DNA from: Dicaeum eximium
Taxonomy: Eukaryota; Chordata; Aves; Passeriformes; Dicaeidae
Assembly (NCBI GenBank): GCA_013396995.1
Contig: VWZP01005514.1
Coordinates: 248,001-312,000, forward strand
Reading direction: 5' to 3'
Length of the DNA stretch: 64,000 nucleotides
Shown here in pieces: positions 47,701-59,860 of this stretch. The notes beneath the pieces were generated by a model. That model had not been told where the DNA came from and did not search any database. It saw only the letters and a list, made by a program, of their open reading frames with translations. The translations under genes were made by a program, and so were the position numbers. Each line of letters begins with the position of its first letter. Position 1 is the stretch's first letter.

Positions 47701-49632
47701 CTAACTCTCGTGGGTGGCACCAGCTGCCAATGGCTTCATTGGTCATACAGTCCCAGATCAACCTCCTTTGTTTTATCTCTATCTAAAGGCAATTAGTGGT
47801 CTTTTGGGTGGATGCAGCTAAGAATTCATTTTCTCTCAGTGGTGCATCTGAGTAGGTGTCAGCCTGTGACAAATACAAACATGTTCATTACTGAGTAGAT
47901 GGGTGGCTGTAATCTGCACTTCTTAAAGCTGTTGGTTGTGGCCATTATGTCTTAAAAAGAACTGAGCAATTTTAACCATATCAGCAGTATCAAGTACAGT
48001 TACAGAAAGGCAGCAAGTTGAATGCTGTTTTACAAAACACTATTTCCTGCACTGTCCAGAGAATTTCCAAGGAAAGTACTCAGGGCTTGTACTTTTACAC
48101 TTTGATTTTTCATGTTCTGCACAGGACATCAACCTTTCCACCCACCCAAAAAGCAAAAAAAGCCCCTTTTCTTAGTGCTACCAGTTAATAATTTTCATTC
48201 AGTCCCTAGAGTATAGTATAACAGGTAATTTTAATAGAATGTATTGATCATGATATACTGAACAAATTTTATTGATATATTGAACAAATTTTAATTATGG
48301 GATGCAATCTCTGCAGAAATAGTTTCTTTCTTCCCGTCGCCTTCCTCCTGAGAAAAAAGAAGAAACAGTTAAGCTGTCTACTTAAAACACAAGCTTTCCT
48401 ACTTAGGCAAATAGGAAAACTCACACACTGGATTTATACTCTCAACTGGATTTTATTAAACCTTTCTCTTCCAGGAACTTAATTCTTTTCTGCAAATATT
48501 TGTTGTAGAAAAGGGGAAAGAAACCTTATGGCAACATAAAACCCAGATTCTCCTTCATGGATTTTGTCTCAGAGCAGATTAATAGTCTGCAGTTTGAAAA
48601 CTTTGTCTTTACAGGCAAGACACTGCATTATCTAGATAATATATATAATTAACAGAAGGAAAGAGAAAATTGGAATAGATTTGAAGAAATTCTTTGTTTG
48701 AAAGGGAGATGTAATAAACTGTATTAGCTGCATTGCTGTTGCTCTTAAGGAAATCTTGAGAAAGGTATCAACATTAATCAGGCTTTTACTAAACTGAATT
48801 TATTTGCAAAATATAAAAAAGTATAAGATCTGCTTTTAGTCATATTCATATTTGTATTATTTTAAAGATTTTCCACTATAAAATTACCTATATAAGTAAT
48901 TAAAAAACAAAGATACTAGATCTAAACTAATCTAAAAGAAATCATTATCTAAAAAAGAAAACTTGAAAGGAAAAAAACCAATACTTTCTGCTATTCTCCC
49001 TGTATGTCAAGTAATATAACTGCTGAAATGTGATTCTGTTGGACATAATTAATTATAAGAAAAGCTCTTAATAGCCTGCTGACAAATGGTAATACCACCT
49101 CCAATGCATGAGTCCTTGTCTTTTATAGCATTCTTGATTTAATCAACTATGATTGTTGTATTTTTTTAAAGAAATAATTTTTAAATTTATGTCTAAAGGG
49201 AATCATTAATTTATTTGGAATAAAACAATAGAAAACTTTATCTTATTTAAAAATTGACCTTATGAAACCTTTTTTCTTTCTTCTGTCATTTTGTTTGCTC
49301 ACTGTTGCTCAAAATCAGATTTCAGTTTTTCTAAGTCGTGGGTTGAACCTATAAACATTTCTGAATATTGGATCAATAAAAACCCTTTTATTTCCTTCTA
49401 GATGCCCACTGATATTTAGAATGCCTTTAATTTTTTTTGTAATGCCTTAGTTCACTGATTTTTAAATGCAGAAGCTATTAAATATTAGCTTTACTGTAGT
49501 TTTGTTGTAAATAATATCACTTTCACCTGTAAGCCATTATTTTATGCATTTTCTGTTTGGAAGGTGGAAACTTAACTCTTAATGGAACGTGGAAGTCCCT
49601 GCTTAGAAAAGAAAAATTAAATTTTCTTTGGC
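47701..49632. other. Gene-free AT-rich DNA
   Basis: No gene. A small tandem repeat lies at 48252-48293. The passage at about 49030-49160 (ataattaattataag, then cctgctgacaaatggtaat and ccaatgcatgagtcc) is non-repetitive with a mixed motif content and could be conserved non-coding DNA. Confidence 0.5.
48252..48293. repeat. 20-bp tandem repeat, 22-bp period
   Basis: gatatactgaacaaatttta (48252-48271) recurs as gatatattgaacaaatttta (48274-48293) with a single change. It is a local duplication in AT-rich DNA. Confidence 0.85.
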
Positions 49633-49746
49633 AAGCAAACAAATAAACAAAGCAAACAAAAAACCCAAAAACAACCCAAAAAATCACCAAACAACCAACC
49701 AAACAACCAAATAAAAAACCCAACAAAACCAAACCAAACACAAAAA
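49633..49746. repeat. A/C-only low-complexity tract
   Basis: Over about 110 bases nearly every base is A or C, in degenerate AAAC, AACC and CAAA units. The opposite strand is therefore T/G-only and gives a Val/Phe/Gly-rich frame of 72 codons that is purely compositional. It probably grew from an A-rich retroelement tail by slippage. Confidence 0.85.
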
Positions 49747-50111
49747 CTCAGTTGTTGATCAAAAGGTGAAAAAGCAAAACATTTAAGAAGGATAGCATAA
49801 TGCTAGGCATCAACAAAAATACAGGGAAAAAATACTCCTTTTGGGTTCCCACTCATCCAGGGCAGTGTAGTGCTGATAACTTTTTGTTTTTTCTTTTTGT
49901 TTCCTCTTTAAAAAATGCCTCTCATAGTCATTTTCCCCTCCCTAATTTCAAATCAGAAATGCTTCCAGCTCTGTGGAATATGTTAGACCTACAGGCTTCT
50001 CTCTTATCAGCTGACTGTATCATAGCCTGGAACTTAGGAAACTACTCCTAGGATAATAAGAGACTAAGAGAATGTGCTGCTTGCTCTGACTCAGACTGAG
50101 TGTTCTGGTAA
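49747..50111. other. Gene-free spacer
   Basis: About 365 bases of AT-rich DNA. The 83-codon frame at 49800-50051 has no recognisable family. Nothing else can be supported here. Confidence 0.5.
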
Positions 50112-50567
50112 TGTGACCTCTTATCTTGGAAGCATTCATAGAGAAAATGAGAGAACAGATTTTGTCACAGCCATTTTATAAGTTTCTTATATTGAAACTT
50201 GCTGGACATTTTTCCTTCCATGGGAAAGCTGACTTCTCTGCAGATTTCTGTAAAAACAAACCTGTGTCTGTGTGTGGATTCAAGGACAACAGATGCATTC
50301 CTTTGATACAGGAGATAGAGTTGTACAGGAGATGTAGTTTTCTCTGATACAGGAGATGTAGTTTTCTCTTTCTAGCCAATGAGGTAGAGGTTGTAATCTC
50401 TCTGACTTTGTAAGCAATAGAGAGTCTTGCTCTGACATGGTGGAGGAAACATGTAACTCTGAACGTGGGCACCTTAGCCCTAAAACCTTCTGAATAATGG
50501 AGTCATTCTAATAAATCATATAAGCCTTCTGATACTGGAGTCAAGGAGCCTCATTCAGCACCCAACA
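50112..50567 (+). mobile_element. Probable ERVK-like solo LTR
   Basis: The segment starts TGTGACC and ends near CCCAACA. It has a CCAAT box at 50376-50380 and an AATAAA at 50510-50515, followed about 10 bases later by gccttctgatactggagtc and ggagcctcattcagcaccc. That order (CCAAT, AATAAA, then the short U5-like end) is what an avian ERVK-type LTR shows. The terminal part resembles the end of the element at 15009-15566. The right part (50370-50567) is the better supported; the left end is approximate. No target duplication was found. Confidence 0.4.
50304..50369 (+). repeat. Tandem repeat of a tacaggagatgtagttttct unit
   Basis: The 22-bp unit beginning tacaggagatgtag occurs exactly at 50324-50345 and 50348-50369 (24-bp period). 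A partial, diverged copy (tgatacaggagatagagttg) precedes it at 50304-50323. It lies just upstream of the CCAAT box of the probable LTR, in the position of a U3 repeat. Confidence 0.9.
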
Positions 50568-53500
50568 CAAGACCCAGAGAAACAAACAGCTTTCCAGGCA
50601 CAGATCCTTTTAAAACAACACAGATTTCAGTACCATAAGCCTCTGGTGAAAACGAGACCTTTTTCTTGGGACAAGAGGTCTTGAGGACATATACCAAGAT
50701 GTTTTCTGTTAGAAATAAGGTTGGAGAAAAATGAAACCGAGTATCAAGCAGAGACAGGAATGAGAGTGCACAAGCATACAAGCCAATCTCTTGCTCACAG
50801 CCTTACCTGACTCATGCTAATCAGTTACCACCTTGTTGTCTTGGAGCTGTGCAGCAGAGGAGCACAATTCCACACCCCTGGCTGCAGAGGGACAGCTGAA
50901 CACTGTGTGCCCATTAGCGGGGAGACAGGACTGATTGCTTATCCAAAAGAGAAAAAATCCCCTAGAATCTAGCAGTCATATTTCTGTATGTAAGTGCTGA
51001 TATCTATGACCATGTCTTGATATCCCAGTCTGCAAATGTATGTTATGACAAATTAGGTTTAAGTACTGATTACAGTGAAATGATTGCTAGCAGGGAAAAC
51101 TATGTGTTCAGGAGATATCAAGCCATAATTTCTTGTTTTGCAGCAGAATAAAGACTGGAAATCTGTAGCATATCTACAGACAATGTATGTAAAAATACAT
51201 ATATGGAAACCATAACTTTTTTTTTTTTTAAGTTTACCTTAAGGTAAACTTCTCTGGTGACATATAAAGCACAGCAGAATCTGTGGCTTGTTATGGAATA
51301 ATGTGGACCTGGCTCTGTTCTGAACATAATTAAACTGTGTAATAAAATTATGATCTTTTTTAAAAAAATATGTATAACCATTATTGTAATCAGACTATAA
51401 ATTAAGTCTAGAAGCCAGAATAAAAGTTAGAATTAGGAGACAAGACCTTGTCTGGTGCCAAGAGGTCTGTCTGTGCCTTGGTTCCTCAGGAAACAAGCTC
51501 ATGGAATTGCTGTCTCTGTTCATTTATCTGTGGAATGATCATTAGCAGAAGCAAACGCATCTTGAATTTTGAAGGTTTTGTGAGTTTTTTGAAAATTACT
51601 GTTTTTTACAAGGCAATACTAAAGCTTCTTCCCCCTACACTTTCCACCTCCTGCAGGCCAGTTAGTACATGCAGAGTTTGGAAACAGGCATAAAATTGTC
51701 ACTCTCTCGCTCAGTAATTAGGGAGCAGGAGAAGTAGCTGCATTACTCAAGGAATGAGAAAGAGAAGAGATACCAATTAAAGACTGAGAGAGGGAACCAA
51801 ATTGAGAATTGTATGGAAGTGTCTTAATGAACTTATAACAGCAGTAATGTAGAAGAAGCCTGTAGGGAGTAGGCTTTGTTAGTCCTAATTAAGAAACAAC
51901 TTCTCTGAAAAATCCTTTTTTGCAGATGTCAAATAATCTTTAATTGCTTTGAGTCCATTGTTTTCAATAGTGGGTTGTACCATACAGTACTAATTTTATC
52001 AACAAGTACTGTGATAAAGTAAGTAAGTAGTACATGCTACTTGCTTGCACTTTGCATTTTGTGAATGCACCCTGCAATGTTCCCTGCACCATACCTGGGG
52101 TTAGAGAGGGGAAGGTAAAGGAGACAGGTATTGTCCTTCAGGAATTTTGACATTTGGATAATTCTATTAATTTTTAATGTATGTAGTTAAACATAAACAT
52201 AATTTGGGGTATCTTACACATGCAAGAATCAAAATGGATTATTTAATACTGGATGGCATTGGCACTTAGCTAACCCACTGTGAATGGTGATAAAATGAAA
52301 TACCATACCTGTATCAATTGTCTGTCCTTGAAAATTATATAAAACCACAATACCCATATTCTGTGAATCCAATAATTTTATCTGAAGTGGTCTTTTTATT
52401 TGCACTAAAATATGATTAGTACAGAGATCATGCAAGTAACTGTTATTTTGTTACATGTTAAAAATGCTCTTTGGAAGTGTTGTTGATAATTATTTTTCTA
52501 TGAAACACTAAGTTTTATTGAGTTTATTTTTTAATATGGATAGTTTGATTAATGGCTTTATAACATAAGTTTTGAAAACATGCATTGGGGGCCATTTCTC
52601 CAGATCTGTGTTTTGACCTTTCTGTGAGAGCTTGTCTCGGAACAAGGATCTATGTCTGGTGAAAACAGGCATAAAAGCTTAAATGATGAAGCCTTAGCCT
52701 ACTGCTGATTTGGATCTGGTGTCATACATAAAGTGCTGGCTTAATTTGGACCAAATATTATTTCTCTGTCTTTGTCTTACCCAGATGGAATTGTCTAGAG
52801 CTTTATGTTTTCAAGTTTGCCATTGAGAGTCTATTACTGTGAATAGAATTTATAGCATCTTCATATAGCTATTACTGTTAGAATAGCTGTGGAAATATTG
52901 CATATATTCCTATTTTTTTAATATGTTATCCTTTTCTATCAGTTAAAGATTTGATCTTGATTCCTTCTTCTCTATTCCTCTTCCATCTTTAATAATGCAA
53001 TTTGTGGAAAGATATATCAGAAAGGAAATTGCTCTTGCAGAAGACTCTATTAAACATGTCAGCTGCATTATATAGAAACTGTGTTTATCTGGAATTGAAA
53101 AAAAATACTAGCATAAGAGAAAATCTGAACACATCTTTGGTGTCTTTCGTTTTCACCTTTGGTAGGAGAAAACATTTCATATTGTTGTTTAAACTTTTTT
53201 ATCAAAATAAAATGAAATTTATCAGCATTTCCTGTTAAAAATATGTTGGTTGCCAGGAGTTCTTGGGAGACCTGTTCTGTATATATATAAATTCAGGACA
53301 TTTGTACTCTGAATATTATTTGCCATGAATTCTAATAGGTCAAAAGAACATCATAGCATTTTTAAACTTAATTGCTTCTAAGCATATTAAACTGTTCTTT
53401 TAAAAAACTTGTGAAATGGGAGGAGTGTCTTACTTCAATATTATTACCTTTTTGATGACTCTTGCCCCTTTAAGGAACTTTTTCAAAAGCTGCATTTTAA

Positions 53501-56151
53501 AAGATTCATGCTGGGACATTATACCTATGAAATGCCACCTACTTACTATTTTCTGGATGTGTGACAGGTGAAACCTGCTGAAGAAGTGACCTTTGGCAGG
53601 AGACAGAGTGCCAGGAAAAAACAACCAACCAATATCACACATGTAGTGACACAATACATACAATATCACAACTTTCTCTTCCTAGAGAAAGAAAAGTTGG
53701 TGAAGCATAGTCTGAGGAGAGACAGTGGAAGATGACAAATGAGGTAAAGTCTGACAGGTTTTCAAAAACAGGCTTCAGAAATAGGCAAGATTAAAAGTAA
53801 AACAATACGTAACAAAACAGCACATAACAAAACAACATCTAATTCAAAATCTGGTCAAAAAGAGTCTGGGATAGTAAAATGGACCACAGGCTACAGTAAA
53901 TAAATTAATCTGGAAGTACTGGTCTCCTGGGATTGTCTTGTGGTGTTTACGTTTTTTTAAATTAGACACACTTAATGCTGTTCCTACTCTGTAATATTTT
54001 CAGTAAGAAAATACCACATTAGCTAAGGAAAGGTATCAACAGCCTTTTGCAAGATTTTGTTTTCACTTGATTAGCTTCTGTTAACCACATGCATTCAGTC
54101 TCTTACACTCTGACATAAAAATAGTCTGGTTCATATGGAATTATTAGGTATGAATGCATTTTCTATTTTCATCTATAGTTCATATATGCTTCAGTTTTGG
54201 AAGTGTCTTTGTCATTAGACCTATCCAGAAAACAACTGAATGTTACACTAACTTGTGAGGTTTGAAAATATACGTCCTTAGTGCCTTGAAATGAAATAAA
54301 ATCTTCCCAAATAATTTTCAATGTATTTTGTCAGAAGCTTTTGCTGAAAATGGTGAATTTTGAGGCTTCTTCCTCCTTGTCCTCTCACTTATTTCTGAGA
54401 TTTTACAGGAATCTCCAACTTGGACTAAAGAAAACTTTGCAGAGAAAACACTGTTTAAATTGCAAATTCTTTGTGGAATGATTCTGCTCTGATAAAGCTC
54501 TCATCACTCTCCTAAAAAGTGTTCCATCCCACCCTCATCATCACAGAGTCAGCAATATAGTCGACAGTTCCCCTGAATCTAAGTGCTCCTGACTTACCAT
54601 ACATACTTCTTCTAGTTTCTGCTCTACCCTTGCTAAAAGTTTCCTGTCAAATATTTGGATATCCTTTAATCCCAGTTCCCCTTTTTGTTGATGAAGAAGT
54701 CAGTATTCATGCAGAAGTTAGGTCAATCAAAAATCCATTGATGACTTATTCACCTTGTTAAAAATGAAGTGGATACAAGTTCATTTTAAAAGTGGATTGG
54801 ATTTTGGATTAGGAACTCAGCTCAACTTAGAATCTTAGTTTTCTTGTGGATCTGAAAATTGACTTATTTGTTTGGTTTTTTTTTATTGTATGCTGTGGTG
54901 CATTATGGGAACAGAATTTTGTTCCTTGGCATGAGGTTATGCATCTGTAACACATCTAAAATGCAGTTTTATGGTCTGGTTTGTACGATCCTAGGATGCA
55001 GATTGTATGTTCTGCTGCACTTTGTCAGATATTGTGTCTTTTATTGGTGTATCCTCTTATTTTGAGCACTGAAATTCCTCCGAACACATTTCTGCATCTG
55101 TAAATTGTGACCTCAGAAATGTTTTGAGAGGTTTGGTTTCCTTTGGTTTCCTTCATACCTTGATGCCCAGTGTACAGTGTTTACCAAGCTGCACATGAGG
55201 AGCTGTACTGCCATCGATGCCTGTGGAGCACACACCAGGCAGTTTACTCCTGTCATAAGAAATGGAAGTTCCCCACACTGGCTGTGATGTATGATAAAAA
55301 CTCAGAGGCTTAAGGCAGTATAGTAAGCTTCTAGGAAAAGGAAAAAATCTCCTATGACTTACTATAGAAATGATATGTGATTCATTAAGTCCCTGCAACA
55401 CAAATCCAAGGTGTGAGGGTATTTGGAAAATTATCACTCCATAACTGCCTTGCATTTAGGTGTTTAATATGCGTCCAAATATGTGTTTTCACCCACTCTT
55501 GTATATATGATACTGTTGTAGAGGCATCTTTGGTCTCACTGTAGTCAGTCTCACTTCTATTGTTATGAGCAGAAGAACGCAACAAACTTTCTGAACTTTG
55601 AATGCAGTCATCTGTATTTTCTGGTAACATGTTGATAGCCCTTTTCAAAAACTATTCCCAGACCATGCTGCTTTCTCCCCTCTCAAGTTCCCACACTTAT
55701 TCCTTTGCAGGCACTCATGGGAATGAATTATAATAATTGTTCCCACCTATGACAGGTGGTGGGATGCATGAAGCAATTTATTCTAGCTAAAATCAGAGAT
55801 GTGAAAGTCAGTCCACGATACCTTTACTTATTATTTAATTATGTCCTCTCTCTTGCATTATCAGCTCTCCTCTCCTCTTATATACCTCCTGCTAGTCACT
55901 TAAAACGAACTAACTTAAAAGAAACTTAATTGTTTCTATTTTTACATTAAGCATGACATTTATTAATGTATTCTCTACTACCTCCCATCATTACTCCTAA
56001 CTTAGGGTTGGACCTGGTTCTTAGTGGTTTTCAAGGTAGTGGAATTGTCACTAGAGAATGTGTCTTGTATTTCATATACTGTAATTTTTCACTAATTTAA
56101 TTCCTATACTCTCCACACCTTTGCTTCTATTTGCAATTTCTTTACTCCAGG
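50568..56151. other. Long gene-free stretch
   Basis: No gene over about 5.6 kb. GC-richer passages at 50780-50940 and 55170-55290 are unidentified. Imperfect acaaaaca repeats lie at about 53795-53840. A perfect palindrome at 51230-51251 is listed separately. A frame of 100 codons (55153-55455, minus) has no recognisable domain. Confidence 0.55.
51230..51251. repeat. Perfect 22-bp palindrome after a T run
   Basis: The 22 bases starting aagtttacctt are exactly self-complementary with no spacer. A run of about 13 T (51217-51229) directly precedes them. Such a palindrome can form a cruciform or be a dimeric factor site. In AT-rich DNA of this length a perfect 22-bp palindrome is unexpected though not impossible by chance. 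Confidence 0.9.
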
Positions 56152-56224
56152 AAAACAAAACAAAACAAAACAAAACAAAACAAAACAAAACAAAACAAAC
56201 AAACAAACAAACAAACAAACAACA
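56152..56224. repeat. (AAAAC)n(AAAC)n microsatellite
   Basis: About eight AAAAC units pass directly into about seven AAAC units and end in aacac. The 77- and 78-codon frames on either strand are Lys/Gln/Asn/Thr-rich or Cys/Phe/Val-rich only because of the repeat. Such tracts usually grow from retroelement poly-A tails. Confidence 0.95.
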
Positions 56225-58959
56225 CAAAAACCACCCCCAAAAACCAATACAAACTACAATTTTTCTTACAATGGAAAGCTGTGCAAATAATTGATAGTCA
56301 CGTTGCACTATTTTCCTTCAAAAGTAACTATAAGAATTTAAATCTGCCTTATGATAATAAATAATTTCCTTAATATTTATGTATGTAGCTCTTTTTATTT
56401 TAAAATTTATTCTTAAACAACATACATAAAACATTAAATTATAACTTTTGAAAAACATTATTACTTTAATCTTATCCATTAAATGACACTTTTTGACCTT
56501 TGCTTGTAGACAACAGTAACACTAGCCACACACTTAATATATGGCATTGCAACTCTCTTAAGTAAGAAAAAAATGTGCAACTCTGTAGAAAAAATGTGCA
56601 ACTCTGTAGAGCTCATTCAGGCTAGAAAAATACAGATATTATGTTGTCAGCAATAATTCAGATAAGGGCCACATGAAAGGATCTGCTTGCTAAAACCAAC
56701 AGTCTTTGAAAGACAACCTGGAATAGTTCACAAATCTGAAATATAAAAAGTCTGCAAATAGGACATTAAAATCCAATGTATACTGGGAAATACAGAAAAA
56801 TAGTTTGACAATGTAGTCCTGCAAAAAAAAGCACTCTAAGATTTAACAACAACAAAATGAGTAAGAAGTAGCATTAAAGGCTAGAAAGCAGAACACCAAA
56901 TAAAATACTAAAACTCACACTAGATTTTTTAACAAGGAAACTGATACACTAATTTTTCCATTTTGCAGCTGCTGTCACTTTCTTTCACTTCAATAGAAAC
57001 ATCCTTTGCTTTTATTTACCTTTCAGTATTTGCAAATTTATTTTATTATTCTTTTAATATAGCTGTTCTGTGCATGGGTTAGCTAGTTAATTGCCAGATT
57101 AAGTATTATTCTATGGATAATTCCTCTTACTTTGGAACCAGTACAATATTGTGTGCAGATAATTGTCATAAAAACATTTAAAACAGTATATATAAAGAGT
57201 TCTGCACTATTTTTCAAAAAAATATTTGCATGCAAGTTAAGTAGAATGAGTTGTCATGCCAGATGACAGACTGAATCTAACAAAAATATTAAGAACTGGA
57301 ATAATCATTATTCCTGTCTTCTATGCCTAAAAGAAATATTGGTAAATTAGTATTTAAACTAGATAAGGTTCTTCTCTTAAAGATAAAATTTGAAACAGAG
57401 TAAAAAGTCAACCCCTGTGTGTGTTTATCTCAACTTAAGGACATGGCTGGCATGATGAAACTACAAATGAGAATGAAATTGATCTATATGGTAACACTAG
57501 ATTTAATGCCACATTTATTTGATGATAAGGTATCTTCTCTGATTTTGTTCATGTGTTTGACATTTATTCAGTAGAAATAACTATTCTGCAATTAAAATTT
57601 TTGCATTAAGAAGCTTCATTTATATTTAACTTTTGTCTGATTCTTCTGTAGGTCAAGACATTATACTACCCCATATCACTAGAGCAGATATGTGCAGGAG
57701 AAATCAATTTATGAAATCTTGGAACCTAATGCTAAATGTGGATTTTATAGATATATATTATACTTTTCTTAAAAGGCAAATTTTATATTTTATAGATTAA
57801 ATCTTACCTTGTATCAAGGGGAAGGGCCTAGTTTCATAGCCAACATTTGGTCTTCCTGATTTTTCATATCTATGAGTTTTGTAGATATTTCACAGGAAAT
57901 TATACATCAAATACTATTTTTATTACAGCAATCAGAACTGAAATAGTTATTGAAAAAAAGCCAACATATTTTCTTATGGCCAGTATAGAGGACTGTGTCT
58001 CAGGATTTTGCTCCAACCCGAATAGTTCCTAGAACCTGTGCATTCCAATTCCTATTTGAGTGCCAGAATCATCTGCTTATTCTTCCTACTGCTTTCAAAT
58101 TTTAAAATAGGAATTTGACATTTATTTCCTATTGGGAACTTAACTATAGCAGATACTTCAAAAAAACCCCAACACAACCTCATCCCCCTGTATCCTCTAC
58201 CATTGAATTTATTGAAGTGTCCTGCTACAATATGTGGTTACATTTTGAATTAATGGATATTTAGCATAATATTTCTTTTTGGATATAAGGGATTTGCTTA
58301 AGGTTTGCCTCTAGTCTCTGGGTGATGAAGAAATGCTGTCATCACAAAAAGCAATTAATCTCATTTTTCTTAGACATTTACTTTAACTGAAAGAATGGGC
58401 AAGCTTACAGGCACACCACCTTTCTTCAGCTGACATACATATTCATTATGAGCAGATTCATTTCTAGATTGGAGTACAGTAGTATTTTATGCCAAAGTCA
58501 TGTTACAAGGTTTAGTTAATTAAATAATTATTATAAAGCACTTTGAGAACCCTGGAGAGAAGACATTATAAAAGTATGTGATGTTATTTTAATAATCTTC
58601 CATTTAGCTGAGTAGAATGAATTACCTTAGAGTCCTCAGGGTCCTGGGCCTGATTAAGGACTGTTGACTGCATTACAGAAAGTACAGTTTCCACTTCCCT
58701 TCTGCTTGGCAACCTCCCATCTTCCAGTTGGCAGCTAGTAAAAAAGAGGACTCTGTAGATTCTTATATATGAGTTTTGAAATGCTACAAAAGGTTTTAGA
58801 AGAGCAGACATCAGCTAATTTCACATAATCAGAATACCTGGGAAGTTGCTATGGAGAGAAAAAGCTGTATGAATTTTAATGAAAACAGAGAGAACTGCAG
58901 CAAAACGTTTTCTTGGTGGAAAATCTTGAATTTCTGGGAGGGGTTCATGACAACCAGAA
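56225..58959. other. Gene-free AT-rich DNA
   Basis: No gene. A perfect 21-bp tandem duplication (56568-56609) is listed separately. Otherwise I see only AT-rich single-copy sequence. The left part of the frame at 58851-59072 is not recognisable; its last third belongs to the CR1 copy that follows. Confidence 0.55.
56568..56609. repeat. Perfect 21-bp tandem duplication
   Basis: aaaaaatgtgcaactctgta plus one G occurs twice head to tail (56568-56588 and 56589-56609) with no mismatch. Perfect identity suggests a recent slippage duplication, possibly variable in the population. Confidence 0.9.
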
Positions 58960-59860
58960 CAAAGTTAATGCAATGTATATTTCTTTCAAAAGAGCATGAA
59001 GGGAAATTGTGTCCAGTAAACCTCACCTCTGTCCCTAAATCTTGGAGTAATGGAATCAATCTGTTTCTTTAGATGTAAAAAAAACCAGGGCAGAAGTCAG
59101 GAGCCCTCAATATGAATTTTTCAAGGATGATGCTTATTCAGTCTTCTTGCCTTCTGCAAAGAAATTGCTGTCTTTATGGATGACAGGAGAGTGGTGACTG
59201 TGACACTCCTGGAGGCAGGTAGATCTTGTGACACCAGCTCTCACTGTGCATTCTTAGTTGGGAGCTGAGATTTTTAACAGAGCACTTGGTGATAAAAAAT
59301 GCATAGATTGCTAAGATCAGAGGGTGTGAATCAATGAGCTGGTGTCCTATTGGTGACTGTAACTGTATCAGGGGGACACTGGAATTGCATCTGGTCCATT
59401 ATTTCCATCAGTAATGTGGACAATGACAGAGAGCACCCATAAGAAATTTGCAGAAACAGTGAAGCAAAATAACTCATTGACACAATGAAAGAATGGTCTG
59501 CAGTTCTGAGGGACCTTGATAAACTAGATTAAGCAAGCACAAAATTTATGAAGCCTCTCAAGAAGAAAACCAGATGCTGTACTGGATTCCACATTTCAAA
59601 CCACAAACTGGACTTCCTTCAGGAGAAACTCAGCAAAGTGGTTTTCCACCTCTACCCTGCACTAATAAGGTTGTAACCTTAATGGTAGTCCTGAGATACT
59701 TGTGTCCATTTCTGGAGGAGTGTTGAGAAACTGGAGTGAATCCAATGGATTGATACTGTGCTGGTAAGGGGCCTTGAGCAGAGGACCTACAAGGAGGGCT
59801 TATTTATTTTGAATAAGATCTTAATAAACTCTTTCACTATGAAATACTGGTGAACATCCA
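58960..59860 (+). mobile_element. CR1 LINE reverse-transcriptase fragment (sense), inactive
   Basis: About 900 bases follow the CR1 ORF2 reverse transcriptase in order. At 59010-59045 the frame reads CPVNLTSVP, the conserved start of the fingers/palm region. Near 59330-59400, gtgaatcaatgagctggtg and tatcagggggacactgg match the NGS and PQGSVLGP-type segments at nucleotide level. At 59441-59458 the catalytic FADD box appears as KKFAET, with the second acidic residue lost. Later tgcactaataaggttgtaac and ctggaggagtgttgag match the thumb region. The 440-base gap from the first motif to the catalytic box agrees with CR1. Many stops and frameshifts show that it is dead. Similarity stops near 59800-59860, with no 3' UTR visible. 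Confidence 0.85.

Noticed and set aside
53380..53410. attaaactgttctttt, resembling the polyadenylation region of the ERVL-like LTR.
   Set aside because: No other LTR segment lies on either side in the right order; a 16-base match alone is not support.
56072..56364. Frames on both strands with periodic Lys/Gln/Asn/Thr or Phe/Val/Cys residues.
   Set aside because: They are translations of the AAAAC/AAAC microsatellite.
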